Shown in pieces: positions 43,602-52,114 of a stretch of DNA of 64,000 nucleotides; positions within the stretch are counted from its first letter, which is position 1, and the number at the start of each line of letters is the position of its first letter. Both the position numbers and the translations under genes were made by a program. The notes under the pieces were generated by a model, which saw only the letters and a program-made list of their open reading frames with translations, was not told the origin of the DNA and searched no databases. Source of the stretch: Tissierella praeacuta DSM 18095 (GTDB taxonomy: Bacteria; Bacillota; Clostridia; Tissierellales; Tissierellaceae); the NCBI RefSeq assembly GCF_900128955.1, contig NZ_FQTY01000004.1, positions 1 through 64,000 on the forward strand, written 5' to 3'.

Positions 43602-44954
43602 CTAAAATATTCCTGTAATAAATATTACTAATAAAGCTATTGGTATAACTATAGTAACCAATGGTTTCCACCATTTATATACCATAAACCCTTCTGTTCC
43701 AACATTAGTTTCTTCTTGATATTTTTCAAATTTCCAAACAAATAATGTATATATTGATAAAATCAATGCTCCTAAAGGCATCATTATATTGCCTGAAAGA
43801 TAGTCAGCAAAATCGAAAAAGTTTCTTCCTCCAACTAATATATCCTTCCATGGTCCTTGAGCCATTATAGTGGGAAACCCTATAATAAATATTAATATTA
43901 AACTCACCCATACAGATTTCTTCCTATCCATTTTAAATAATTCTGTACCAGTCATTACTATTGGTTCTAAATATCCTAATGCTGAAGATAAAGCTGCAAA
44001 AAATATTAATAGGAAAAACATTGCACCAAATAGATTCCCTAAAGGTAATTGATTAAATAAATTGGACATGGTTACAAATAATAAAGATGAACCAGCATCT
44101 GGTTGTAATCCAAGGGCAAATATAGCTGGAAACATTACAGTTCCTGCTATTAAAGCTGCCAATACATCAAAGCCTACTATCATTAATCCATCTGATGGTA
44201 TATTACTATCCTTTTTAAGATAGGAGCCATATACAAATGCCCCTCCACTGGCAATTCCTATAGAAAAGAAACATTGCCCTAAAGCTGCTATAAGTGTCTT
44301 TCCTGTTATCTTAGAAAAGTCCACTTTCAAATACCATTTTACTCCTTCCATAGCTCCAGGAAGAGTAAGTGACCTTATAGCTAATATAATTAACATTATA
44401 AAAAGTGTAGGCATCATTATTTTACATGCTTTTTCTATACCGTTTTCAAGCCCCTTTGATGATATTAACCCTATTATTATTACACAAGCTAGAGTAAATC
44501 CTCCTACCACTAATGGATTAGCTGTAAAATTTGTAAATGCTTGACTATATCCTTCTGGATCAAGTCCTGCAAGTTGTCCCGATGCCATTTTTATTAAATA
44601 GGCCATTATCCAACCCATGATTTGAATATAATATGTCAAAATAATAAAAGCTGCTATGACTCCAAACCATCCAAATAAAACCCATGGGCTACCTTTCTTA
44701 GTTAAAGATCTCATACCTTCAACTGGATTAAGTTGAGTCTTGCGACCTAAACTCATTTCCATGGTAAATAAAGGTATACCGATCAAAACACATATTATCA
44801 AATATACAAGTACAAAAGCTCCGCCACCATTAGTTCCTACTAAATAAGGAAATCTCCATATATTTCCCAGTCCAATTGAAAATCCTGCTGCTGCCATTAT
44901 AAAACCAAATCTACTACCCCAATTTTCTCTATTATCAGTTTGCCTCTTTTCCAT
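43602..44954 (-). CDS. Neurotransmitter:sodium symporter (SNF) family transporter, 450 aa
   Basis: The N-terminal motif NIWRFPYLVGTNGGGAF (residues ~27-43) is diagnostic for the SNF/LeuT fold. About 11-12 hydrophobic segments follow. Family members import amino acids or amines with Na+. Placement right behind the reductase genes and before the operon terminator suggests uptake of sarcosine, glycine or a related precursor; the substrate is inference. I chose the ATG at 44954 because AAAGGAG lies seven bases before; an upstream extension has no ribosome site. Confidence 0.92.
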   Translation of the reverse strand: MEKRQTDNRENWGSRFGFIMAAAGFSIGLGNIWRFPYLVGTNGGGAFVLVYLIICVLIGIPLFTMEMSLGRKTQLNPVEGMRSLTKKGSPWVLFGWFGVIAAFIILTYYIQIMGWIMAYLIKMASGQLAGLDPEGYSQAFTNFTANPLVVGGFTLACVIIIGLISSKGLENGIEKACKIMMPTLFIMLIILAIRSLTLPGAMEGVKWYLKVDFSKITGKTLIAALGQCFFSIGIASGGAFVYGSYLKKDSNIPSDGLMIVGFDVLAALIAGTVMFPAIFALGLQPDAGSSLLFVTMSNLFNQLPLGNLFGAMFFLLIFFAALSSALGYLEPIVMTGTELFKMDRKKSVWVSLILIFIIGFPTIMAQGPWKDILVGGRNFFDFADYLSGNIMMPLGALILSIYTLFVWKFEKYQEETNVGTEGFMVYKWWKPLVTIVIPIALLVIFITGIF

Positions 44955-45010
44955 ATTTACACACTCCTTTGTTCTTTTCTTAACAATCCTTTGCGTAAAT
45001 GTATCTCTTA

Positions 45011-45072
45011 ATACTACCATTTGGGAGAGGTGTGTCATAAAGAAGAAGATCCTCCCCCAAATAGTAAGGTAT
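45011..45072 (-). other. Long imperfect hairpin between grdB/F and the symporter gene
   Basis: ATACTACCATTTGGGAGAGG (45011-45030) is nearly complementary to 45051-45072, which begins CCTCCCCCAAAT. Two positions bulge and two are wobble pairs. No T-run follows. It may be an mRNA-processing or partial-attenuation element that lowers symporter expression. Confidence 0.55.
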
Positions 45073-46373
45073 TATTCAAACTGTGTAGGTTCTGTCACTT
45101 CTGTTGCTAAAGCCTCTAGTGCTTTCCCAACCATTTTCTTTCTCAATGCATATTCTTCTTCCCTTGGAAGATTTGGGTTTCCAACTGGATAAGGAATTGC
45201 AATAGTCGGAACTATTCTATTAGCACCTACTGATTCAGAAATTGTAGTTATAGTAGCCATATGAACTATAGGAATGCCATATCTTTCGATTTCTTTTACC
45301 ATTGTTGCACCGCAACGTGTACAGGTACCTCAAGTAGAAGTTAGTATAACACCATCTACTCCAGCTTCTTTTAATTCTTTTCCTATTTCAGTACCAAATT
45401 TTATTGCATTTCCTACAGATGTTCCTGTACCTGTAGTAGTATAGAAATACTCAAATACATTACCTATAAGACCTTCCTTTTGATATTCTTTTAGCATATC
45501 AAGAGGTGCTATTCTATCAGGAATTTCATTTGCATATACAGGGTCAAATCCACCGTGAATTGTACAATATTCCCCTGTAAGTGCCTCTTTACCACTTACG
45601 TCATATTTACCCCATTTTTGAGCACTGGCTGACTGAATTCTATCAGGGTTACCATGTGGAACCATTCCACCGCTGGTTACTAATGCAATAGTTGCTTTAC
45701 TTAAATCTTTTATAGCTACTGCTGGATCTACTTTATCAAATACTGGCATTGGTAATTCTGTTTCGAAAGGTTCATTATTTAAACGAGCTATTAACATTTC
45801 TACTGCTCTTTGTGAGCCTCTTTTATCTGAAAAGACAGTAAGTCTTTTTCCTTGAGAAATATAACCTTCTTCCTCTGGAAGACCTATTTCTTCATCTTTC
45901 ATTAACTTAATTGTAAGTTTAGCCATTACAGGTAATGCTTTACGCATACCAGCTGCTGAGTCTGTTACATTTGCAACTAATGCCTTAGCTCTACATACGT
46001 CTAAACCTGGATTTTCTATATACATACCTGTAACTACAGGAATTCCTAACTCATCCACTACAGCATTAGCAACTCCAGCACATGCCATCCCGTATCTACC
46101 TGCATTAAAAGCTGGTCCTGCCACAACGATATCTGGATTTTGCTCCTTTATTACTTTCATAATATATTCTAATGCTTCTTCTTTATTTTCATTAAAGTAG
46201 TTATCACCACAAATTAATGTTCCTACTACTTCTCCTTCTTCTCCAAGAAGACTATTAAATCCTAATGCTGGTCCAATATTTTCATTCTTGAAAATCGGTG
46301 CCATTCCAGCTTGTTCTTCTCCACCTATTTGACCAAAGAATTGATTAACATAATATAATACTCTGAACTTCAT
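45072..46373 (-). CDS. grdF: Glycine/sarcosine/betaine reductase component B, gamma subunit (selenoprotein), 433 aa
   Basis: Component B binds the substrate and passes a carboxymethyl group to GrdA. An in-frame TGA at 45330-45332 (codon 348) encodes selenocysteine in the motif U-G-T-C-T-R-C. Reading through it joins two perfect family segments; stopping gives a truncated 347-residue product. Family motifs include YYVNQFFGQIGGEEQAG and NRIVPTIAIPYPVGNP. GGAGGAGG precedes the ATG. I favour the sarcosine-specific form (GrdF) because of the N-carbamoylsarcosine amidase gene nearby; GrdB or GrdH cannot be excluded from sequence alone. Needs SelB and tRNA-Sec from elsewhere. Confidence 0.9.
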
Positions 46374-46397
46374 ATTTCCTCCTCCTTTCCAATCTAA

Positions 46398-47684
46398 TTA
46401 ATATAATTTAACTGTACAGTTATGATAGCCTATTTCTGATGTTGCTCCTATTACTGCATTCAACTCGCATTTCAAGCTCCCATCTTCTTCCAAACAGCCT
46501 TCCCAACCTCCTGCTAAAGTTGCAATTGCCTTGTCATTTCCTATTACTCTATCTGCTGGTTGTAATGTAACTACATGACTTACATTTCCTGTAGACACTA
46601 CTGCCACTGCTTCTTTAGCTGTATCTGCCAATGGTTGACTCATTCCATCCCATCCTGAACATTCATCAGTTATTAGTACTGTCTTTATTCCTGAATCTTC
46701 TAATCTCTTACAAATCATTAACAAATCAGAGTCTGGATTACCATAGCCTTCTTCTGATATAATAACTCCATCTGCTCCTAGGTTCTTACATAATTTTGCT
46801 GTATAATCACAGGTTCTAAATTTGCCTTCAAGAGTAGTTAATTCTGGAGTAAGTATGACACCTAAGAAGTTGATAGTCTTACCATGTTGAGCATATAAGT
46901 CAAGAATTGCAGAATTATTTTGATGTTGATAAGTAGTTATCTTATCACATGCTGCAACGCAGTTTCCACTAATTACTGCCCCGTCTAATTCCTCATTTGG
47001 ATGTAGGAGAGTTGGCAATATTAATTGGCTATTAACTCCATAAATATATCCATCATGTAACAGCCCCTGAGAAATAAGCATTTCTACATATGCTACCTTT
47101 GGTAAATCTGGATATTTCTTACTCTCCTCAGCGTGGCTACCCATTTCATATATTAATACTTCATCTGGCTCTTGATTTCTTCCAGCTTCTCCAACAAATT
47201 CTGCTGCTTTAAGTCCTGCTAACCGAACTGTTGCTTCATGAATATGTGGTGCTAGTCCTTCTACAGGTATAATGTCTATTACTAGGTTAAAAGTCTTTGA
47301 AAATGGAGTCCATTTTGCACCTTCACCCCACATATCAACTACACCTTCTTGAAATCCTACAATATCCCCTACAGTTACAACAGCTGCACCATAAAGTACG
47401 TTTACTTTTCCTTCACCTAATTGTGCTATTTTACTAGATACTCCTGGAAAACCATTTCCTGTTCCCTCAATTTTTACTCTTGGCTCAATAACGTCCTTTA
47501 CTGGGATAATCCTTACCTTTTCTCCAGGTCTAGCTACATCAAGTTTTACTTCCTTAATTCTATCATCTTCTTTAAGCTTTTTAACTAATTCCTCTTGATT
47601 TACTGTTAGAATTCCATTTTTTACAACAGTTTCATTTCCTAACTGTATGTCTTTAATATGAATTCTTCTAAGTTCTAGTTTCAA
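46398..47684 (-). CDS. grdG: Component B pro-protein (alpha/beta subunits) of sarcosine/betaine/glycine reductase, 428 aa
   Basis: This pro-protein is cleaved at a conserved Cys to give two subunits, one with an N-terminal pyruvoyl group that binds the amine substrate as a Schiff base. The expected site is SGNCVAACDK with Cys at position 242, the usual location. Residues near the C-terminus (CSGWDGMSQPLAD) appear closer to the sarcosine/betaine forms (GrdG/GrdI) than to GrdE in my judgement. The start is TTG, 7 bases after GGAGGTG. It lies 24 bases before the gamma-subunit gene. Confidence 0.9.
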   Translation of the reverse strand: MKLELRRIHIKDIQLGNETVVKNGILTVNQEELVKKLKEDDRIKEVKLDVARPGEKVRIIPVKDVIEPRVKIEGTGNGFPGVSSKIAQLGEGKVNVLYGAAVVTVGDIVGFQEGVVDMWGEGAKWTPFSKTFNLVIDIIPVEGLAPHIHEATVRLAGLKAAEFVGEAGRNQEPDEVLIYEMGSHAEESKKYPDLPKVAYVEMLISQGLLHDGYIYGVNSQLILPTLLHPNEELDGAVISGNCVAACDKITTYQHQNNSAILDLYAQHGKTINFLGVILTPELTTLEGKFRTCDYTAKLCKNLGADGVIISEEGYGNPDSDLLMICKRLEDSGIKTVLITDECSGWDGMSQPLADTAKEAVAVVSTGNVSHVVTLQPADRVIGNDKAIATLAGGWEGCLEEDGSLKCELNAVIGATSEIGYHNCTVKLY

Positions 47685-47714
47685 GGAAAGTCACCTCCAC
47701 TTTATTTTTAATTT

Positions 47715-48098
47715 TTAATTATAAATCCTTTTAAACTCATCTAATGAGGATTTTAAAAGTTCACTATCAATTAAAGCATAATCTTCAGCATTTACTATAT
47801 CTGGTTTTCTAACTTTCATATGTTTTTTATAGTTTGATATGCTGTTTTCAATTGTCTCTATATGAATATCATTCGTTTTCTGTAATTTCTCACCAATTAT
47901 AATTGAACGATATGGGGAGAAAAACATTCTTATACTTGCTCCTAGAGGATGATTAATAAGTTCAAAACCTGTATGAACTAAATCCCTAACCTTGAACAAC
48001 ACATCTTCAAAGCTACCTTCAACAAAAATAACTTGGTTATAGCTATCTTTTACATTTGGATTATTAGTTACTATTTGATAATTCATATTATCTGCCAT
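47715..48098 (-). CDS. grdX: GrdX family protein, 127 aa
   Basis: GrdX proteins accompany glycine-reductase operons. The family markers are the N-terminal IVTNNPNVKD, the central LVHTGFELINHPLGASI block and the AEDYALIDSELL end. The function is not settled. It lies between grdA and the component B pro-protein gene. A second family member occurs at 61268-61654, far from the operon. Confidence 0.9.
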   Translation of the reverse strand: MADNMNYQIVTNNPNVKDSYNQVIFVEGSFEDVLFKVRDLVHTGFELINHPLGASIRMFFSPYRSIIIGEKLQKTNDIHIETIENSISNYKKHMKVRKPDIVNAEDYALIDSELLKSSLDEFKRIYN

Positions 48099-48154
48099 AA
48101 ATTTTTCTCCTCCCTATCATCCCTATAGAATATTGATACTTGCCTAATTAATTA

Positions 48155-48628
48155 TTAAAATTTTGTAAATTCATCTCTCATTGCTTTTACTTCTTCAATT
48201 ATTGCATCAACATCTAAAACCATTTCCATCATACCAATTTGCTCATCATATACATCAGCATCTACTGATTCTTTGAATTCTGGTTCTACTGCGTGATATA
48301 CTTTAAGTCCCAACGGAACTCCTGCTAATGGACCTGCAAAAGTTGGATCTCCTGCTGTAACTGTTTCAGCTGCTAATCCTGCTGATTCAGCTTCTGCACC
48401 ACCGATTAATACTAGCATATTTTCTGCACCGTATTTTTCAGTTAAATCTTTAACCCTTTTTTGATTTTCTAAGTCCATTGCACCTGCAGCCGTTCAGACA
48501 AAACATTCAGTTGCTGAAAATACTACTTCTGCAGGAGTGGTCTTTATACATTCTTCCATAGCTGGTCCTGGTATACCATCTCTGTCTCCAATAATGATAA
48601 CTTTTGTGCTATCGTTAAAAATTGACAC
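48155..48628 (-). CDS. grdA: Glycine/sarcosine/betaine reductase selenoprotein A, 157 aa
   Basis: GrdA carries the carboxymethyl group on selenocysteine from component B to component C. An in-frame TGA at 48494-48496 (codon 45) encodes Sec in the motif C-F-V-U-T-A-A-G-A. The true start is GTG at 48628, encoding [20 protein letters not shown]; an automated ORF would begin only at an internal ATG (48478) and lose the active site. AAGGAAG lies about ten bases upstream. It is the first gene of its unit, with a near-consensus sigma-A promoter at 48691-48719. Confidence 0.94.
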
Positions 48629-48690
48629 CTTGCCACTTCCTTTCTTTTTGGTCTTGTTTGTTAAATGTTTTTCTCTTGTTTCTTTATTAC

Positions 48691-48719
48691 ATTGTATATG
48701 TTTTTTAATTGTATTTCAA
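48691..48719 (-). promoter_or_regulatory. Sigma-A promoter of the grdA operon
   Basis: On the minus strand TTGAAA (48719-48714), a 17-base spacer, and TACAAT (48696-48691). Transcription would start about 56 bases before the grdA GTG. No sigma-54 element was seen here. Confidence 0.7.
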
Positions 48720-48760
48720 GTGTATTTTAATAAAATTATGAATAAATTTCAAAAAATATT

Positions 48761-48808
48761 AAAAGCTCTAATTTTAAATGACCAAAATCATCTAAAATTA
48801 GAGCTTTT
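48761..48808. terminator. Bidirectional terminator between grdA promoter and GntR gene
   Basis: AAAAGCTCTAATTTTA (48761-48776) pairs with TAAAATTAGAGCTTTT (48793-48808), a 16-bp perfect stem. On the minus strand it lies nine bases after the regulator's stop codon and is followed by TTTTAATATTTTTTG. It isolates grdA from the regulator gene. Confidence 0.82.
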
Positions 48809-48817
48809 TAAAAATTT

Positions 48818-49459
48818 CTATAACATTTCTTTTTTTATTTTAAGAACAAACTCATCTATATGCTCCCTAGCATATTTTTCTGCTTTGTCCAAATCTTTTT
48901 CCTTTATTGCCTCTAATACCTTCCCCAAAGTATGGCTAAAAAGTTCAATACTATCAAAATACTGCTCACAATAATGCCATAATCTTTCTGTATGATAATG
49001 CAGTGATGTTAATATTTCTTGTAACCAAGGGTTCCCACAACTTGTAAATATAATATCATGGAATCTTTCATCATCATTAATAGCATTTTGATAATCTTTG
49101 TTTATATCATAACTCTTAAGTCTAGATATTATTTCCTCAAGTTCAACAAGATTATCATTACTTATCCTTTCAACTGCAAGTCTCGCTGCAAATGGATCTA
49201 GTTCTCTTGTGACTTCAAATATATGTTTCATCTGCTTAAAATCAATAGGAGTTACTTGTGCACCAAATCTTGGTACAATATTTAAAAGTTTATCTCCATG
49301 TAATAACTGAAACACCCTTCTAATTGGTGTTCTACTCATATTAAATTCATCTGCTACATCCACTTCATTTAAAACCTGTCCTGGCTCGTATTCAAGATGA
49401 ATAATTCTACTCTTCAATATTTCATATATATCATCTGTATCTAGTTTGCTATCGGTCAT
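48818..49459 (-). CDS. GntR-family regulator with FCD effector domain, 213 aa
   Basis: The N-terminal winged helix (YEPGQVLNEVDVADEFNMSRTPIRRVF, about residues 22-48 in parts) is followed by a helical FCD domain with the metal/acid-binding His and Asp pattern (DERFHDIIF, HTERLWHYC). FCD-type GntR proteins sense carboxylic acids or amino-acid derivatives. It lies between the amidase/hydantoinase unit and the grdA unit, each bounded by terminators, and probably controls one of them. The ATG at 49459 follows AAGGAG by seven bases. Confidence 0.88.
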   Translation of the reverse strand: MTDSKLDTDDIYEILKSRIIHLEYEPGQVLNEVDVADEFNMSRTPIRRVFQLLHGDKLLNIVPRFGAQVTPIDFKQMKHIFEVTRELDPFAARLAVERISNDNLVELEEIISRLKSYDINKDYQNAINDDERFHDIIFTSCGNPWLQEILTSLHYHTERLWHYCEQYFDSIELFSHTLGKVLEAIKEKDLDKAEKYAREHIDEFVLKIKKEML

Positions 49460-49494
49460 AGTCATACTCCTTACTTAAAGTTTTATTAAGTATT

Positions 49495-49523
49495 ATTATA
49501 TTAGTTTAACATAAAATAATCAA
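49495..49523 (-). promoter_or_regulatory. Sigma-A promoter of the GntR-family gene
   Basis: On the minus strand TTGATT (49523-49518), a 17-base spacer and TATAAT (49500-49495). The start codon is about 36 bases downstream. A short inverted repeat (ACTTAA...TTAAGT) lies between promoter and gene and might be an autoregulatory site. Confidence 0.68.
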
Positions 49524-49557
49524 ATAGAAAGATTTAATATATCATTTAGATATTGAA

Positions 49558-49580
49558 AAAGAGGGCTATTTGCCCTCTTT
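49558..49580 (-). terminator. Terminator overlapping the hydantoinase stop codon
   Basis: AAAGAGGGC-AAATA-GCCCTCTTT on the minus strand is followed by TTC. The hydantoinase TAG stop is in the loop. Translating ribosomes reach the end of the message just as the stem should fold. Confidence 0.75.
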
Positions 49581-50966
49581 AAATTTCTCATAACAATAAG
49601 CATATGGTGCTGACATAACTTGTTTTCCCTTTCCAAGTTCTCCAACAAACTTCCCGCCTTCTGCTACTAACTTTCCTCTAAGGAATACTTTTTCTGCTAT
49701 TCCTTTTTGTTGATATCCTTCATAAGTACAATAATCAGAACCTGAAAGACTATCTTTAATACTAACTACACCTTGGTAATTTGGATCAAAAATAACTATA
49801 TCTGCATCTGATCCAACCATAATATCTCCTTTTTGGGGATAGATACCACAAATCTTTGCTGGCATTGTACAACAAACCTCAACAAATTTTTGTCGTGATA
49901 TTTTTCCTGATTCCACTCCATAAGTCCACATCATATATAGACGATCTTGTACTCCTGGAGAACCTGGTGGAATTTTACTAAAATCATTTATTCCTTTACG
50001 CTTTCCTTCTGAAAATCCTCCCATAATAGCACAGTGATCTGAGCCTACACTCAGCAGCCATCCTTTATTAATAGCCTCCCACATAAAATCAACATCTGAT
50101 TGTGGTCTTAAAGGCGGATTACATACATATTTTGCTCCTTCAAAATTAGGCTTAGCTAAATTTTCATCACTCAACATTAAATAATGAGTGCAGGTTTCAC
50201 CATAAGCAGATAATCCTTCATTATATGCATCTCTAATAATTTCTGCAGATTTTTGATTAGTGACATGAACAACAAAAATCGGAGCTTCTGCTATTTTTGC
50301 CATATAAATTGCCCTTGAAGTAGCTTCTGCTTCAGATAATACTGGTCTTGAATCACCAAAATACTTTGGCTCTGTTTTACCTTCTTCTATAAGTTTTTTC
50401 GTTAGAACATCAATTATATCTGCATTTTCAGCATGAACCATAATAGTCACACCGGCTTGCTTTCCTTTGCAAAGTGCTTTAAATATCCATTCATCTGATA
50501 CATAATAAGGCATACCTTTATAAGCCATAAATAGTTTAACAGAGGATACACCTACTGAAGGCATATTCACTAAATCATCTATACTCTCTTCACATGGATC
50601 CATAATAATTCCATGTAGTACATAATCTGGTGTCGCTACTCCATCAAGATAATCTCTTTTATAGTTTATTATGGAATCCTTTAAACCAACTCCTACTGGT
50701 TGAACAACAAAATCACCAACTGTAGTTGTACCTCCAACTAAGGCAGCATGTGAAGTTTCATATCCTAAGGAATTAAATGAATTATAGTGTACATGTTCGT
50801 CAACACCACCTGGAAAAACATATTTACCAGTGGCATCTACAACTTCATGACCCTTTGTATCTAAATCCCTGCCTATAGCTATTATCTGCTCTCCCTCTAC
50901 AAGTATATCTGCTCTATACTCATTTTTGGATGTTATGATATTTCCATTTTTTATAATTAAACCCAT
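49566..50966 (-). CDS. Hydantoinase/dihydropyrimidinase-type amidohydrolase, 466 aa
   Basis: A binuclear-metal amidohydrolase that opens cyclic amides such as hydantoins to N-carbamoyl amino acids. Metal ligands visible are H58 and H60 in DEHVHYN (usually HTH), a carbamylated-type K144 in SSVKLFMAYKG, His in MVHAENAD, His in FVVHVTN and Asp in GSDHC. The ATG at 50966 is six bases after GGGGG. It follows the N-carbamoylsarcosine amidase gene and ends at its own terminator. In this context N-methylhydantoin is a plausible substrate; hydantoin or a pyrimidine are alternatives. No ATP-dependent hyuA/hyuB genes are present. Confidence 0.9.
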   Translation of the reverse strand: MGLIIKNGNIITSKNEYRADILVEGEQIIAIGRDLDTKGHEVVDATGKYVFPGGVDEHVHYNSFNSLGYETSHAALVGGTTTVGDFVVQPVGVGLKDSIINYKRDYLDGVATPDYVLHGIIMDPCEESIDDLVNMPSVGVSSVKLFMAYKGMPYYVSDEWIFKALCKGKQAGVTIMVHAENADIIDVLTKKLIEEGKTEPKYFGDSRPVLSEAEATSRAIYMAKIAEAPIFVVHVTNQKSAEIIRDAYNEGLSAYGETCTHYLMLSDENLAKPNFEGAKYVCNPPLRPQSDVDFMWEAINKGWLLSVGSDHCAIMGGFSEGKRKGINDFSKIPPGSPGVQDRLYMMWTYGVESGKISRQKFVEVCCTMPAKICGIYPQKGDIMVGSDADIVIFDPNYQGVVSIKDSLSGSDYCTYEGYQQKGIAEKVFLRGKLVAEGGKFVGELGKGKQVMSAPYAYCYEKFKEGK

Positions 50967-51001
50967 ATACATCCCCCTTTTTGTGAAAAAATTATTTAAT
51001 T

Positions 51002-51038
51002 ATAGGGGATACTACTTTAATCTAGTCGTATCCCCTAT
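51002..51038 (-). other. Intercistronic hairpin between amidase and hydantoinase genes
   Basis: ATAGGGGATAC (51002-51012) pairs with GTATCCCCTAT (51028-51038). No T-run follows on the minus strand until later (AATTTTTTC). It may lower downstream expression or protect mRNA. Confidence 0.55.
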
Positions 51039-51082
51039 GTTATAAAATACATTAATATATTCTAAAATTTAATTCAATAATT

Positions 51083-51811
51083 TTATTTCTCTCTACCTGA
51101 TCTTCTGTATACACTACTATCAATGCCTTCTAAGTATTTTATTACGTTTTCTAATGGCTCAACGTCTGCAAATTTAGCATCCATATCAAATAAATTCCAT
51201 TCAATAACTCCTGGTACTCTATCTCCTATAGTTCCTATAGGTACTATTGTCTTAAATCCATGTCCTGTTGAATCCATAACTGTATGTCTAACACATGCAC
51301 AAGCAGTAGCTCCCATTACAATTACAGTATCAACTCCTAAGAAATTTAAAGTTTGAGCTAAATGAGTCCCAAAGAAATTACTTGCATATTTTTTGTGGAT
51401 AACTGGCTCTTCTGGTCTTGGTTTTAACTTGGGATCTATTTCCATCCAATCAGAGTTAATATCTAATGTATTCATAGGAATCTTTTCATCCCATCTTGGT
51501 AAATCCCATTGTTCTTTTCCAACATAACCTGTAGTAGTATGGAATATAGGAACCCCTGATTTTCTTCCAGCTTCTAGCACTTTAAGTGCATTAGCACAGA
51601 TTTCATTATTATTTTCACATGTAAATGGATGACCATCTGACATCCAAGCCTTTGCCATGTCTACAGTAGTTATTGCTGGTGCTTTACCATAACCCATTCT
51701 TCTTTGGAATCCTCTTTCTTTATAAATCTTGCTTGCTTCTGCAAAGGCTTTTTGTAATAATTCTTGATCAAATTCGTATTTTCCACCTTTATCTACAAAT
51801 CTTTTATCCAT
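51083..51811 (-). CDS. N-carbamoylsarcosine amidohydrolase-like, isochorismatase superfamily, 242 aa
   Basis: The enzyme hydrolyses N-carbamoylsarcosine to sarcosine, CO2 and NH3. The catalytic triad is apparent: D51 in TTVDMAKAW, K140/K141 in VIHKKYAS, and C173 in the block ATACACVRHT. The order and spacing agree with the Arthrobacter enzyme (Asp51, Lys144, Cys177). Other isochorismatase-fold hydrolases cannot be ruled out. GAAAGGGTGG precedes the ATG. It is the first gene behind the sigma-54 promoter at 51922-51940 with a leader of about 100 bases. Confidence 0.85.
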   Translation of the reverse strand: MDKRFVDKGGKYEFDQELLQKAFAEASKIYKERGFQRRMGYGKAPAITTVDMAKAWMSDGHPFTCENNNEICANALKVLEAGRKSGVPIFHTTTGYVGKEQWDLPRWDEKIPMNTLDINSDWMEIDPKLKPRPEEPVIHKKYASNFFGTHLAQTLNFLGVDTVIVMGATACACVRHTVMDSTGHGFKTIVPIGTIGDRVPGVIEWNLFDMDAKFADVEPLENVIKYLEGIDSSVYRRSGREK

Positions 51812-51921
51812 TAATAATCCACCCTTTCAATATAATAATTTTTAGCCACACACAAATACTTTTAAAGATAAAACAAATTAGGCGCCAATTTGTTTGTTAA
51901 TTGTTTTACTTGGCTATATAT

Positions 51922-51940
51922 AAAGCAAGTATCGTGCCAA
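51922..51940 (-). promoter_or_regulatory. Sigma-54 (-24/-12) promoter for the amidase-hydantoinase unit
   Basis: The minus strand reads TTGGCACGATACTTGCTTT, a near-perfect sigma-54 consensus with GG (-24) and GC (-12) twelve bases apart. Transcription should start near 51913, about 100 bases before the amidase ATG. The adjacent activator gene and upstream palindromes support it. Confidence 0.93.
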
Positions 51941-51989
51941 TTAATTTTGTCTATTTTAGTGGCTTTGTCAATTAATTATTTTTATATTC

Positions 51990-52005
51990 GTTGCAAATAT
52001 GCAAC
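51990..52005. promoter_or_regulatory. Probable activator-binding palindrome, site 1
   Basis: GTTGCA-AATA-TGCAAC is a perfect dyad centred about 60 bases upstream of the -24 element. It is a fitting enhancer site for the Fis-type helix-turn-helix of the neighbouring sigma-54 activator. Confidence 0.7.
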
Positions 52006-52074
52006 ATATTTATATGTAGGAGTGGTTTTATCCCTTTATTTAAACATTTCAATTTTACACGTTTTTTCAACAGT

Positions 52075-52090
52075 GTTGCAATCATGCATA
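52075..52090. promoter_or_regulatory. Probable activator-binding palindrome, site 2
   Basis: GTTGCA-ATCA-TGCATA has the same half-site and spacing as site 1 with two changed bases. The two sites are 85 bases apart, about eight helical turns. The rest of 51812-52114 shows no gene. Confidence 0.62.
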
Positions 52091-52114
52091 AAATTTTCAA
52101 AATTTTCAACTTTT

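Noticed and set aside
45302-45332. Apparent frameshift or gene boundary between two ORFs
   Set aside because: The break is a single in-frame TGA in the conserved U-x-x-C-x-x-C context of Grd component B, so it is a selenocysteine codon.
45072-48628. Operon considered as plain glycine reductase (grdE/grdB)
   Set aside because: Not excluded, but the amidase and hydantoinase genes and the GrdG/GrdI-like C-terminal region favour sarcosine; the name is given with that caveat.
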